A stretch of DNA of 37,738 nt, taken from CAZSLZ01 sp964607865. Lineage in GTDB: Bacteria; Vulcanimicrobiota; JAJTBE01; CAZSLZ01. Location: positions 1 to 37,738 of the forward strand of contig CAZSLZ010000012.1 in assembly GCA_964607865.1 (NCBI GenBank). The letters are read 5' to 3'. Positions 29,446-37,738 of this stretch are shown here, piece by piece. Numbering within the stretch: the stretch's first letter is position 1; the number at the start of each line of letters is the position of its first letter. Below the pieces are notes generated by a model that was not told the DNA's origin, did no database searches, and saw only the letters and a list, made by a program, of their open reading frames with translations. Made by a program: the position numbers and the translations under genes.

Positions 29446-32121
29446 ATGCCCAAATTACAGATGGAAAAAAATTATAACCCGGAAATCGCTGAGAATAAAT
29501 GGTATAAGAAATGGGAGGAATACAATCTTTTTCATGCTGAAGTTGATAAAGACAAGGAATCTTTCTGCATTGCAATACCTCCGCCGAATATAACTGGCTC
29601 TTTACATATGGGCCACGCTCTGAACAATACCATTCAGGATATTTTAATCCGTTTGAAACGTATGCAGGGTTTTTCATCATTATGGATCCCCGGTACCGAC
29701 CATGCAGGTATCGCCACTCAGAGAGTGGTGGAAAAACAGCTTCTTAAGGAAGGAAAACACCGCTGGGAACTGGGCAGAGAAAAATTTCTGGAAAGAGTCT
29801 GGGCATGGAAGGACGATTATAAAGAGAGAATAATTAACCAGTTAAAGAGGATGGGGTGTTCCTGTGACTGGAGCCGGGAACGGTTCACCCTGGATGAAGG
29901 CTGCTCGCGGGCAGTAAGGGAAGCCTTTGTTACGCTTTATGATAAAGGATACATCTACAGGGGCAACCGTATTGTCAACTGGTGCCCCAGTTGTTCCACA
30001 GCTTTATCCGATCTGGAAGTGGAGCATGAAAAGGAGATGGGTAAACTCTTTCATTTGTATTATCCCGGTGAAGACGGCTCAGAAGGAGTGACCATTGCCA
30101 CTACCAGGCCTGAAACCATATTAGCGGATGTGGCGGTTGCAGTTAACCCAAAAGATGACCGATACAAGGATTTAATAGGAAAAACAGTGATTTTGCCTCT
30201 TGTTAACCGAAAACTGCCGGTAATTGCAGATTATCATGTAGATATTGAATTTGGCACCGGCGCCCTTAAGATTACTCCAGCCCATGATGCCAACGATTAT
30301 GCCGTGGGCGAACGCCATAACCTGGAGTCCATCGAGGTTATTGATTTTGAGGGAAAAATGAACGGGCGGGCAGGTAAGTATGCAGGAATGGATCGATTCG
30401 AATGCCGGAAAGCTATTGTGAAAGACTTGAAAGAAGCTGGGTATTTGAAGCAGGTGGAGGATTACGAAATGGCGCCGGGTACTTGTTATCGCTGTCACAA
30501 CATAATTGAGCCCCACCTTTCGGAACAATGGTTTCTGAATGTAGATGAACTTGCGAAGCCCGCCATTGAAAAGATTAAAGACGGAACCACCCGGTTCATT
30601 CCCGATCGGTTTGCATCAACCTATTTGAACTGGATGGAAAACCTTCGGGATTGGTGTATTTCCCGTCAGTTATGGTGGGGGCATCGTATTCCCATATGGC
30701 ATTGTGAAAAGTGCAGTTTTGAAAAGGCATACAGGGAAAATCCGGAAAAATGCCCCAATTGTGGCGCCCTGGAATTTGTCCAGGAAGATTTTGTCCTGGA
30801 TACATGGTTTTCCTCGGGTTTATGGCCTTTTTCTACAATGGGGTGGCCCGATGATACTCCTGAACTGGCTTATTTTTATCCCACTTCGGTGCTGTCCACC
30901 GCCAGAGATATTATTAACCTGTGGGTCGCCCGGATGATGATGTTCGGCCTGGAGTTTATGAATGAAGTTCCCTTCAGTGATGTATTCATTCATGCCACAG
31001 TGCTCACCTCAGAAGGAAAGCGGATGAGTAAATCTCTGGGAACCGGCATAGATCCCCTGGATTTGTTCGAGAAATTCGGGACCGATGCTACCCGTTTTGG
31101 CCTGACCTTGATGATTGAACAGGGACAGGATATCAAGTTTACAGAAGATAAAATGGAAATGAGCCGAAATTTCCTCAATAAGATATGGAATGCTACCCGT
31201 TATATTATGGGATTTCTGGAAGAAACCCACCTGGATAGGAACCCCGATGATTTTGATTTTAAACTCTGGGATCGCTGGATACTGTCCCGTTTGAATACGA
31301 TTACTGAAGAAATAACCAGAAGTTATGAGAGTTATAATTTTGATATGGCTGCCAAAACTCTTTATCATTTTTTCTGGGACAACTTCTGCGACTGGTATGT
31401 GGAAATTACAAAACCCATACTTTATGGAGATAATAATAAAGACAGGGAGCGGACTTTCTGGGTGCTGGAAACGGTCATGGATAGTTTTCTGCGTTTGGCA
31501 CATCCGGTTATTCCGTTCTTTACCGAGGAAATATGGGACAGGATGCCTCATGTGGAAAAGATGAAGAAGGAAAAAGGAGAAAAGGGTTCCCTGCTTATAA
31601 TTTCCGATTGGCCCGAAGTTGATAAATCGTTTGTCAATAAGGAAGCTGACAGCGAATTTGAGTTAATTATGGAAGTAATAAAATCTTTGAGAAACATGCG
31701 GGCTGAAGCCAACCTTATGCCGAAACAGACTGCCCGGTTTATTATTGAAACCACCGAAGAAAAGGAAAGAGAAATTCTGGAAACAGGCAGGGATGTAATT
31801 GAGCTTTTGTCGGTAGCTGAAAAACTGGATATTGAATTAAAGGCTGGGAAGAAATATGCTAAATCACTGAGCGCCCGGTTTGGTGGTATAGATATGTATA
31901 TGCCATTGGAAGGCCTGGTTGATATTGAAAAGGAAATTGAACGGTTGAAGAAGGAGAAGGAAAAAATTTCAAAGTATCTGAATTCCTTACAGAAGAAATG
32001 CAGCAACCCAAATTTCCTGAAAAAGGCTGCCCCCGAGGTTGTGGAAAAGGAACAGTCCAAACTGGAGGAAACAAGGGAAAAAATGTCCCGTATAGAAGCC
32101 AGGCTGGAATCTCTGGTATGA
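29446..32121 (+). CDS. valS: Valyl-tRNA synthetase
   Basis: Charges tRNA-Val with valine and edits threonine. Full length at 891 residues: Rossmann catalytic domain with HMGH (residues 54-57, the HIGH motif) and RMSKS (526-530, KMSKS motif with Arg first), the inserted editing domain (about 190-350, with TTRPETILADVAVAV and TPAHDANDY), zinc-binding CxxC pairs (WCPSCS; CEKCS with CPNCG), the anticodon-binding helical domain, and the C-terminal coiled-coil arm (about 820-891). AAAGGAGAG upstream fixes the start. No T-box leader is visible in the 106 bases before it. A bidirectional terminator follows. Confidence 0.98.
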   Translation: MPKLQMEKNYNPEIAENKWYKKWEEYNLFHAEVDKDKESFCIAIPPPNITGSLHMGHALNNTIQDILIRLKRMQGFSSLWIPGTDHAGIATQRVVEKQLLKEGKHRWELGREKFLERVWAWKDDYKERIINQLKRMGCSCDWSRERFTLDEGCSRAVREAFVTLYDKGYIYRGNRIVNWCPSCSTALSDLEVEHEKEMGKLFHLYYPGEDGSEGVTIATTRPETILADVAVAVNPKDDRYKDLIGKTVILPLVNRKLPVIADYHVDIEFGTGALKITPAHDANDYAVGERHNLESIEVIDFEGKMNGRAGKYAGMDRFECRKAIVKDLKEAGYLKQVEDYEMAPGTCYRCHNIIEPHLSEQWFLNVDELAKPAIEKIKDGTTRFIPDRFASTYLNWMENLRDWCISRQLWWGHRIPIWHCEKCSFEKAYRENPEKCPNCGALEFVQEDFVLDTWFSSGLWPFSTMGWPDDTPELAYFYPTSVLSTARDIINLWVARMMMFGLEFMNEVPFSDVFIHATVLTSEGKRMSKSLGTGIDPLDLFEKFGTDATRFGLTLMIEQGQDIKFTEDKMEMSRNFLNKIWNATRYIMGFLEETHLDRNPDDFDFKLWDRWILSRLNTITEEITRSYESYNFDMAAKTLYHFFWDNFCDWYVEITKPILYGDNNKDRERTFWVLETVMDSFLRLAHPVIPFFTEEIWDRMPHVEKMKKEKGEKGSLLIISDWPEVDKSFVNKEADSEFELIMEVIKSLRNMRAEANLMPKQTARFIIETTEEKEREILETGRDVIELLSVAEKLDIELKAGKKYAKSLSARFGGIDMYMPLEGLVDIEKEIERLKKEKEKISKYLNSLQKKCSNPNFLKKAAPEVVEKEQSKLEETREKMSRIEARLESLV

Positions 32122-32147
32122 TGTAAGAAATAGTGCTTAAATTAATT

Positions 32148-32170
32148 AGAAGAAGGGTTACCCTTCTTCT
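32148..32170. terminator. Bidirectional terminator between valS and the MFS gene
   Basis: A perfect stem (AGAAGAAGGGT with ACCCTTCTTCT) is followed by TTTTA on the plus strand and by an A/T-rich tail on the minus strand. It overlaps the last codons and stop of the MFS gene. Confidence 0.8.
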
Positions 32171-33474
32171 TTTATATTGGGATCTTTCAGGGCTAAGCTG
32201 CTGATCAGCCCGATTCCCAGAAAAATTATGGTCGTAATGAACAAGGTTTTATAGGAAGAATATTGGGCTATTGTTCCGCCAATTAAGGGAAAGAACATGG
32301 TGGGCATTTTCAGTGTGCCGGCAATACTTATATATGTTACCCGGTTTTTTGACGGTGAAATATCCAGAAGGAAATTATTCAGCCCGATTCTCAGCCCGGC
32401 AATTGAAAAGCCGATTAAGAAATAAGCTGATATAAACAGTTTTATATTTTCATGTGTAATTAATAAAGCCAGTAAAGGTACAAGAATGCTGGTGAAGATA
32501 TTTATGATAATCACTTTCTTGTTTCTTATTCTGTCCGCCAGATGTGCCCAGAAAAGGTTTGAAACTGCGCCGCCTACCATCTGGGCTACAATGAACTGGC
32601 CCGCCAGGGTGGGGGAGATATTGAAATTATCCTTTCCGTAAAGTACATAAAAAGTCAGGGCCAGGGCATTGAAAGCTGACAGGAATTGAACAATTAAATA
32701 ATTTCGATAATTTTTATCCTTTTTCACTATGGAAAGGGTTTTTCTGAAAAAATCCTTCAACGGCAGAATGTCTTTATGTACTTCTTCCACCGGTTCAACC
32801 ACAGCCCCCAGCGCCAGGTATCCTGCCCCCATGAAAATAAAAGCCAGCAGGAAGAGAAGGGCGAAATTATTGGGAAATTGAATGGTTTCACTGCTTAGAA
32901 TAACTTTTGCCAGGTATCCTGTACCAATGGCAAGCAGGCTTCCCCAGAACTGACGGTGGCCGAAGAACCTGCCTCTGTATGTTCCGGGAATTGCTTTGCC
33001 CCAAATGTCCATAAGGGGTACTTTTTCCACTCCGCCCATGAAGGTAAAGACAAGAAGTATGCCCATTAAATACCAGACTGTAAACTGGGGATAACGGGAT
33101 GCGAAAAAATAGGTTATAAATGCCAGGGAGCCCCAGCACAAGGTTCTTATTGTTATAGCCCATATTAATGTGGGCTTTTTTCTGGGTTTGTTTTCCAGTT
33201 TATTGGCTACAAAAAGCTGGGGTATCCCCCCGGCTATACCTCCACCGTGATGTCCGAAAATACTGGAAAAAAGCCCGATGAAAACTCGGGATAGGTGAAA
33301 ATTATCCAGAAAAAGTGGAATGACAATATTCGAGCTAGTAAAGGCTCTGGCACCCTGAAAAAGAATTCCGTTAATGAGCCCCATGATGAAATTCCAGCGG
33401 AAAAACCTGTCTCTATTGTTCTTTTTTACTTCAATACTTTCTTTGTTATTGGCTTCGTTATTTTGGTTATTCAT
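32158..33474 (-). CDS. Major facilitator superfamily transporter
   Basis: A 438-residue inner-membrane transporter with about 12 hydrophobic helices in two halves, separated by a charged central loop (VEPVEEVHKDILPLKDFFRK). The MFS-like loop FGHRQFWGSLLAIGTGYLAK is present. The substrate cannot be told. The N-terminus is polar and Asn-rich (MNNQNNEANNK). ATG 33474 is chosen because AGGA lies about six bases upstream; a longer reading to 33576 has no ribosome binding site and would add 34 residues without family character. It is convergent with valS and divergent from trmO. Confidence 0.88.
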   Translation of the reverse strand: MNNQNNEANNKESIEVKKNNRDRFFRWNFIMGLINGILFQGARAFTSSNIVIPLFLDNFHLSRVFIGLFSSIFGHHGGGIAGGIPQLFVANKLENKPRKKPTLIWAITIRTLCWGSLAFITYFFASRYPQFTVWYLMGILLVFTFMGGVEKVPLMDIWGKAIPGTYRGRFFGHRQFWGSLLAIGTGYLAKVILSSETIQFPNNFALLFLLAFIFMGAGYLALGAVVEPVEEVHKDILPLKDFFRKTLSIVKKDKNYRNYLIVQFLSAFNALALTFYVLYGKDNFNISPTLAGQFIVAQMVGGAVSNLFWAHLADRIRNKKVIIINIFTSILVPLLALLITHENIKLFISAYFLIGFSIAGLRIGLNNFLLDISPSKNRVTYISIAGTLKMPTMFFPLIGGTIAQYSSYKTLFITTIIFLGIGLISSLALKDPNIKEEG

Positions 33475-33593
33475 GACATGTCCTGTTTTTTTGTCTATTC
33501 TATTAGTCAAAAATGTATCAAAATCATTTTTTGTGGTTGATATAAAGGGAATTTTTATATGATAAGAAATTTTCATGAATATGGAGGTGGAAA

Positions 33594-34025
33594 ATGGGTT
33601 TTGAAATTGAATCTATAGGAATAATCCATACCCCTTTTAAAAGACAGAAGGACATTCCCATTCAGCCAGAAGCTGCCGCGGGGTCAAAGGGAAGAGTGGA
33701 AGTTTATCCCCAGTTTATTGATGGTTTAAAAGATCTGGAGCACTTTGGCCGGATCTGGCTGATATACTATTTTCATCAGTTTCCTATGGTCAAAATGACG
33801 GTTACTCCTTCTATGGATTCTGAACCAAGGGGGGTTTTTGCCACCCGGGCTTCCTGCAGGCCTTCACGGATAGGAATGTCCAATGTCAGGCTGCTGGGAA
33901 TTGAACAAAATATTCTCTCTGTGGAGGAAATCGATGTCCTGGACGGGACACCTTTATTGGACATAAAACCCTATGTTCCTCAGTTTGATTTGTTTGATGT
34001 AAAAAATCGGATGGCTGAAGGGTAA
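33594..34025 (+). CDS. trmO: TrmO/TsaA-like tRNA (t6A37) N6-methyltransferase
   Basis: Family of SAM-dependent enzymes that methylate N6-threonylcarbamoyl-adenosine 37 of tRNA-Thr in E. coli. The 143-residue protein has the family's core motifs: the N-terminal IGIIHTPFK, RGVFATRASCRPSRIGMS (the most conserved segment) and LDGTPLLDIKPYVPQFD. It lacks the longer C-terminal domain of E. coli TrmO, as do many bacterial and archaeal TsaA proteins, so substrate identity is less certain. GGAGGTGG precedes the ATG. The tex gene follows after 72 bases on the same strand. Confidence 0.88.
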   Translation: MGFEIESIGIIHTPFKRQKDIPIQPEAAAGSKGRVEVYPQFIDGLKDLEHFGRIWLIYYFHQFPMVKMTVTPSMDSEPRGVFATRASCRPSRIGMSNVRLLGIEQNILSVEEIDVLDGTPLLDIKPYVPQFDLFDVKNRMAEG

Positions 34026-34097
34026 AACCCGGAGACCATAAAAGCTGACAAAAGATTTGAAAAAACTGAACAAAGTAAATAATGAAAGGTGAAGTTA

Positions 34098-36260
34098 ATG
34101 ACTGTAGCAACTCAATCTCCGGATATAAAAACACTGGTATCAAGCACATTAAAAATAAATGAAAACAATGTAAATAACATTATTAATTTATATAAGGATG
34201 ATGCCACAATTCCTTTTGTGGCGAGGTATCGCAAGGATCAGACCGGCAACCTGGATGAAGTTGAAGTTGCCCGGGTTTATGACAGTATAAAATATTTTGA
34301 AGAACTGATGGCAAGAAAAGCTTTTATATTGGAAGAAATCGAAAAAAAGGGCAAGTTAACCAAAGAATTAAATGAAAAAATTGACAGATGCTTCAATGCC
34401 AAAAAATTGGAAGATTTGTATCTGCCTTACAAGGAAAAACGGAAAACCAAAGCGGAAAAGGCAATTGATGCCGGGCTTGAGCCTCTTGCCGATTTTCTGA
34501 TGTCCGAAAAAGATATGGGAGATCCCCTGAAAAAAGCAAGTGAGTTATTAAACCCAGAGATGAAGTTCGATACCAAGGAAAAAGTTATTGAGGGAGCATT
34601 ATATATAATTGCCAAAAGAGTTATTGAAGCTGTGGATTTAATTGAAAAATTCCTCATTGGTGCTTTCAGTGATGGTGTCTTGACAGTAAGCAGAAAGAAA
34701 GGCTATGAAGGGGAAGAACATCGTTTTGAAGATTATTATGAATATAGCGAGCAGTTGTCCCGATTGAAACTGCCCAGAAATACCCATCGCTTTCTGGCAA
34801 TTCAACGTGGTGTAAACCTTAAAGTGCTTACGTTAAAACTGGAGTTGAACGATCAGCAAAACGTTGACATGATAAGAAACGATTTTTTAACCCGGCAGTT
34901 TTTCTATAAAAATTATATTGAAGATGCTATTAACATAGCTTATGAAAAATATTTAAGATCTGCCCTGGATACCAGGATACTTAACGAGTTGACCGAGATA
35001 AGCGAGGATGAAGCTATAGCAGTTTTCAGCAAGAACCTGGAAGCTGCCCTTCTGGCGCCACCTCTGCCTTATAAAAATGTATTGGGGTTGGATCCGGGAA
35101 TAAGGACCGGTGTGAAAGTTGCCGTTCTGGACAAGGACGGCAGTTTTATCAATAACCTGGTCCTGTATTTGAATTCAACATCCAAAATTAAACAGAGCTC
35201 AGAAATTTTGTTGAAATTGATTGAAAAATATGACATAGGAGCCATAAGCATAGGCAACGGTACCGGCTCCCGCGAAACCCTGGCTTTTGTGAGACAGGTA
35301 ATTAAAGAAGCAGGCAGAAAACTCATTGTTGCTGTGGTAAATGAAGCTGGTGCATCAGTTTACTCAGCTTCGCCAATCGCCAGGGAGGAATTTCCTGACC
35401 TGGATGTTACAGTGCGGGGAGCTGTCAGCATTGGCAGAAGACTGCAAAACCCCCTGGCAGAATTGGTTAAGATTGACCCCAGGTCAATTGGTGTAGGCCA
35501 ATATCAACACGATGTAAACCAGAAAAAATTGAAAGAAGCCCTGGACAGGGTAGTGGAGTTCTGCGTCAACAAAGTAGGGGTTGATATCAACACAGCTTCT
35601 TATTCAATTCTCACCTATGTATCAGGTCTAAGCACAAAAAATGCAAAAAGCATAATTGAATATAGAAAAGAAAACGGTTTTCTGAAATCCAGGGCTGATA
35701 TTAAAAAAGCAAAAGGTATCGGCCCTAAAACCTTTCAACAATGTGCTGGCTTCCTGATGATTCGCGAGGGAAAAAACATACTGGACAACACCCGGGTTCA
35801 TCCCGAATCTTATGATATTGTAAAACAAATTGCCAGAGATAAAAAGCTGCCTCTGGAAATGGTAGTTGGCAATAAGAATCTACTTGATAAGATAGATGTG
35901 AAAAGATATGTTACTGAAACTTACAAGGAACATAATTTGAGAGAAATGCTGAACAGCTTGAAATACCCCGGCCAGGATCCCCGTAGCGAATATCAGAATA
36001 TCAGCTACAAAGAGGGAGTTGAAGAACTGGAAGACGTGAAGGAAGGTATGGTGCTGGAAGGCAGAGTCACCAATGTTACCAATTTTGGCGCCTTTGTTGA
36101 TGTGGGTGTCCATCAGGACGGACTGGTACATATTTCCCAGTTGGCAGATCATTACGTTAAGAACCCTGCTGATGAAGTTGCTGTTGGTGATATCATAAGC
36201 GTAGAGGTTCTAAATGTGGATTGTAAACGAAAGCGCCTCTCCCTGAAAAGAATTAAATGA
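34098..36260 (+). CDS. tex: Tex RNA-binding transcription accessory protein
   Basis: A conserved nucleic-acid-binding protein linked to transcription. The 720 residues show the Tex order: helical N-terminal region with VARYRKDQTGNLDEV, a YqgF-like RNase-H-fold domain (about 320-440, GLDPGIRTGVKVAVLD), helix-hairpin-helix segments (about 490-570, ADIKKAKGIGPKTFQQCAGF), and a C-terminal S1 domain (about 650-720, GMVLEGRVTNVTNFGAFVDV). All parts are intact. ATG 34098 is chosen over GTG 34089 since AAAGGTGA is then about six bases upstream. It is probably transcribed with trmO. Confidence 0.96.
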   Translation: MTVATQSPDIKTLVSSTLKINENNVNNIINLYKDDATIPFVARYRKDQTGNLDEVEVARVYDSIKYFEELMARKAFILEEIEKKGKLTKELNEKIDRCFNAKKLEDLYLPYKEKRKTKAEKAIDAGLEPLADFLMSEKDMGDPLKKASELLNPEMKFDTKEKVIEGALYIIAKRVIEAVDLIEKFLIGAFSDGVLTVSRKKGYEGEEHRFEDYYEYSEQLSRLKLPRNTHRFLAIQRGVNLKVLTLKLELNDQQNVDMIRNDFLTRQFFYKNYIEDAINIAYEKYLRSALDTRILNELTEISEDEAIAVFSKNLEAALLAPPLPYKNVLGLDPGIRTGVKVAVLDKDGSFINNLVLYLNSTSKIKQSSEILLKLIEKYDIGAISIGNGTGSRETLAFVRQVIKEAGRKLIVAVVNEAGASVYSASPIAREEFPDLDVTVRGAVSIGRRLQNPLAELVKIDPRSIGVGQYQHDVNQKKLKEALDRVVEFCVNKVGVDINTASYSILTYVSGLSTKNAKSIIEYRKENGFLKSRADIKKAKGIGPKTFQQCAGFLMIREGKNILDNTRVHPESYDIVKQIARDKKLPLEMVVGNKNLLDKIDVKRYVTETYKEHNLREMLNSLKYPGQDPRSEYQNISYKEGVEELEDVKEGMVLEGRVTNVTNFGAFVDVGVHQDGLVHISQLADHYVKNPADEVAVGDIISVEVLNVDCKRKRLSLKRIK

Positions 36261-36598
36261 TTCCTACATTTCAAAGCGATTTTTACTTACAGATAACTGT
36301 TAGTTTTTTGTTCAACATTATATTGTCAAAATTTAAACAAAAACCAATCATTTCTTACATTTATTGCTGTTTAAAAAAAATAAATTTATATTAATATTGA
36401 TATCTAATATTTCAGTTTTTTTTCTTTTGCAATTTTAAGAAATTTCCAGCTTCAGTTTTGATTGATTTCAATTATTGCTATTTTATGATAACTAGTGTTT
36501 CTGTAGCAGTTAAAGGTGATTATAATCCTGCAGGGAAATTTATTTGAATGGAAAAGTTTTTCATTGATAATTATAGTAAATAATATTTAAGGAAATAT
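36261..36598. other. AT-rich 338-base intergenic stretch
   Basis: Very AT-rich, with no gene-like frame. A weak TAACTGTTA hairpin with a T run (about 36294-36310) might end the tex transcript. The only firm-looking element is a promoter at its 3' end. No repeat or RNA gene is recognised. Confidence 0.5.
36544..36571 (+). promoter_or_regulatory. Sigma-70-type promoter of the cysteine desulfurase-family gene
   Basis: TTGAAT at 36544-36549, a 16-base spacer and GATAAT at 36566-36571. The leader would be about 21 bases to ATG 36599. Confidence 0.5.
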
Positions 36599-37738
36599 AT
36601 GAAGAAAGTATATTTAAACAACGCAGCAACGAGTTATCCGAAAGCGCCCGGAGTGGCGGATGCAGTTAAAGATGCGCTGCAGGATTTTCCTTATCATCCC
36701 GGCCGCTCTTCGGGAAAATACTCAAACCCCATTGATGATTGCAGGTATTTATTGGCAGAACTTCTGGATGTTGATCGCCCCAGGAATATTGTTCTTTGTT
36801 GTAATGCAACTGAAGCATTGAATAAGGCTGTTTTTGGTTTGAATTTAAGAAAAGGCAATTGTGTTATAACCTCGGCTGCTGAACACAATTCAGTTTTACG
36901 CCCCCTTAATAAGCTGGTTCATGAAAAAGGGATTGACTTACAAATAATTCCTGTGGATGAACAGGGAAGGATTATAAGGGAGTTGTTCTTGGAAAAACTG
37001 GAGGAGAAGAAGCCGAAATTGGTGGTTTTGACTCATGCTTCCAATGTTACCGGCGCTGTAAATGATATTGAATATTTATTAGGCAACGCAAAAAAACAAG
37101 GGGCCCGGACCTTGCTGGATGCTTCTCAGACCTTGGGTTGCATAGATGTGAAGGCCGGAGTTTTAAAGGCAGATATGGTGGCATTCACAGGACATAAAGC
37201 TTTATATGGCCCTCCGGGTACCGGGGGGTTGTATGTTTCCCCTGAAATTAAAATAGACTCCTGGCTGGTAGGCGGTACAGGTGTTCGAAGCGACTTATTG
37301 AACCAACCTTCAGAAATGCCGGTAAGGCTGGAAGCTGGCACACCCAACATTCCTGCATTCGCAGGCCTTGCAACTGCCCTGAAATGGCAGAAATCAAATA
37401 AGATTAAAGAAAATGAAAAAATTTATGATAAGCTGGATAATTTTTTAAAAAAGGAAGAAAACGTAAATTTTATAGAAATTAAAGGTTTGAGGACTCCTGT
37501 TTTTTCATTTACAATACAGAATATGAATGTTGAAGAAGCAGGTTTTATTCTACAGGAAAGTTTTGGAATCATATGCCGCACCGGATTACATTGCGCGCCA
37601 ATGATTCACAGGTTTATTAAAACCGGGCCGGGAGGGACAATTCGCCTGAGCCCATCTGTTTTTACAACTCTTGATGATATAAATTATCCCCTTTCCTCCC
37701 TCCTTTCTCTTCTCCCCCTTTCCTTTTCCCTCCCCCCC
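36599..37738 (+). CDS. Cysteine desulfurase-family class V aminotransferase, 3' end missing
   Basis: PLP enzyme that likely takes sulfur from cysteine (or acts on a related substrate). The frame runs open to the window end (380 codons, no stop). Key residues are present: His96 in SAAEHNS, Asp174 and Gln177 in LLDASQTLG, the PLP lysine Lys200 in FTGHKALYGPPGTGG, and the persulfide cysteine Cys332 in RTGLHCAPMIH. It belongs to the short group typified by 'HKALYGPPGTG' rather than classical IscS or NifS. After residue 362 (INY) the translation becomes a Leu/Pro/Ser run from an artefact-like pyrimidine tract, so real sequence probably ends within a few residues of the native C-terminus. AAGGA precedes the ATG. 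Confidence 0.9.
   Translation, partial: MKKVYLNNAATSYPKAPGVADAVKDALQDFPYHPGRSSGKYSNPIDDCRYLLAELLDVDRPRNIVLCCNATEALNKAVFGLNLRKGNCVITSAAEHNSVLRPLNKLVHEKGIDLQIIPVDEQGRIIRELFLEKLEEKKPKLVVLTHASNVTGAVNDIEYLLGNAKKQGARTLLDASQTLGCIDVKAGVLKADMVAFTGHKALYGPPGTGGLYVSPEIKIDSWLVGGTGVRSDLLNQPSEMPVRLEAGTPNIPAFAGLATALKWQKSNKIKENEKIYDKLDNFLKKEENVNFIEIKGLRTPVFSFTIQNMNVEEAGFILQESFGIICRTGLHCAPMIHRFIKTGPGGTIRLSPSVFTTLDDINYPLSSLLSLLPLSFSLPP
37687..37738. other. Pure pyrimidine tract, probable contig-end artefact
   Basis: All 52 final bases are C or T, ending in eight C. On the complementary strand this is A/G only with long G runs. It interrupts an otherwise normal coding sequence near its expected end. Confidence 0.8.

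Noticed and set aside
33475..33576. Longer N-terminus for the MFS transporter (start at 33576)
   Set aside because: No ribosome binding site at that ATG; the extra 34 residues are not membrane or family-like, while ATG 33474 has an AGGA.

Overview
The window reads as a low-GC bacterial chromosome segment (roughly 40% G+C by eye). It has strong AGGAGG-type ribosome binding sites, occasional GTG and TTG starts, and T-tailed hairpin terminators. TGA acts as a stop at many genes, so the code is table 11. A superoxide reductase, ferritin, rubredoxin and thiol peroxidase cluster points to an anaerobe that meets oxygen now and then. Lipoproteins, signal peptides, a Tat-type signal and membrane-anchored regulators are present. 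There is no rRNA, tRNA or clear taxonomic marker, so I do not name a phylum; the many unassignable proteins fit a poorly described lineage. The sequence probably runs to a contig end, because its last 52 bases are pure pyrimidine and look artefactual.

Layout. 0.2-2.3 kb: an ECF-type sigma factor and a membrane anti-sigma factor with two zinc fingers and an unusual extracytoplasmic part. 2.5-4.2 kb: oxidative-stress genes tpx, superoxide reductase, ferritin and rubredoxin, then a repeat element. 4.6-10.8 kb: exported alpha/beta hydrolase, CCA-type nucleotidyltransferase, metallo-beta-lactamase-fold protein, exported S9 peptidase and amidohydrolase. 10.9-12.7 kb: PAS histidine kinase. 12.7-17.5 kb: clpB flanked on both sides by zinc-ribbon proteins sharing a helical repeat that I cannot assign to a known family. 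17.5-18.6 kb: a second, larger repeat element abutting a decayed gene. 18.7-21.5 kb: a lipoprotein, a gene remnant, and a minus-strand operon (helical protein, dCMP deaminase, COG1751-type protein). 21.6-24.4 kb: a membrane protein, a coiled-coil lipoprotein gene split by an in-frame TGA, and a Tat-signal AmmeMemoRadiSam-type radical SAM enzyme. 24.4-28.6 kb: small zinc-ribbon and TPR genes, a receiver-PAS-PAS protein and a DUF885 metallopeptidase-like protein. 28.7-37.7 kb: an exported carbohydrate-binding-like protein, valS, an MFS transporter, trmO, tex and a 3'-truncated cysteine desulfurase-family gene.

The best candidates for undescribed biology are: (i) the zinc-ribbon/helical-repeat family around clpB; (ii) the anti-sigma factor whose outer part resembles FliF/YscJ ring-building motifs; (iii) the composite hairpin-ended repeats; and (iv) three gene-decay events readable at single-base level: an ATG-to-ACG start with a G-run frameshift, an in-frame TGA, and a C-terminal remnant of a paralogue located 9 kb away.
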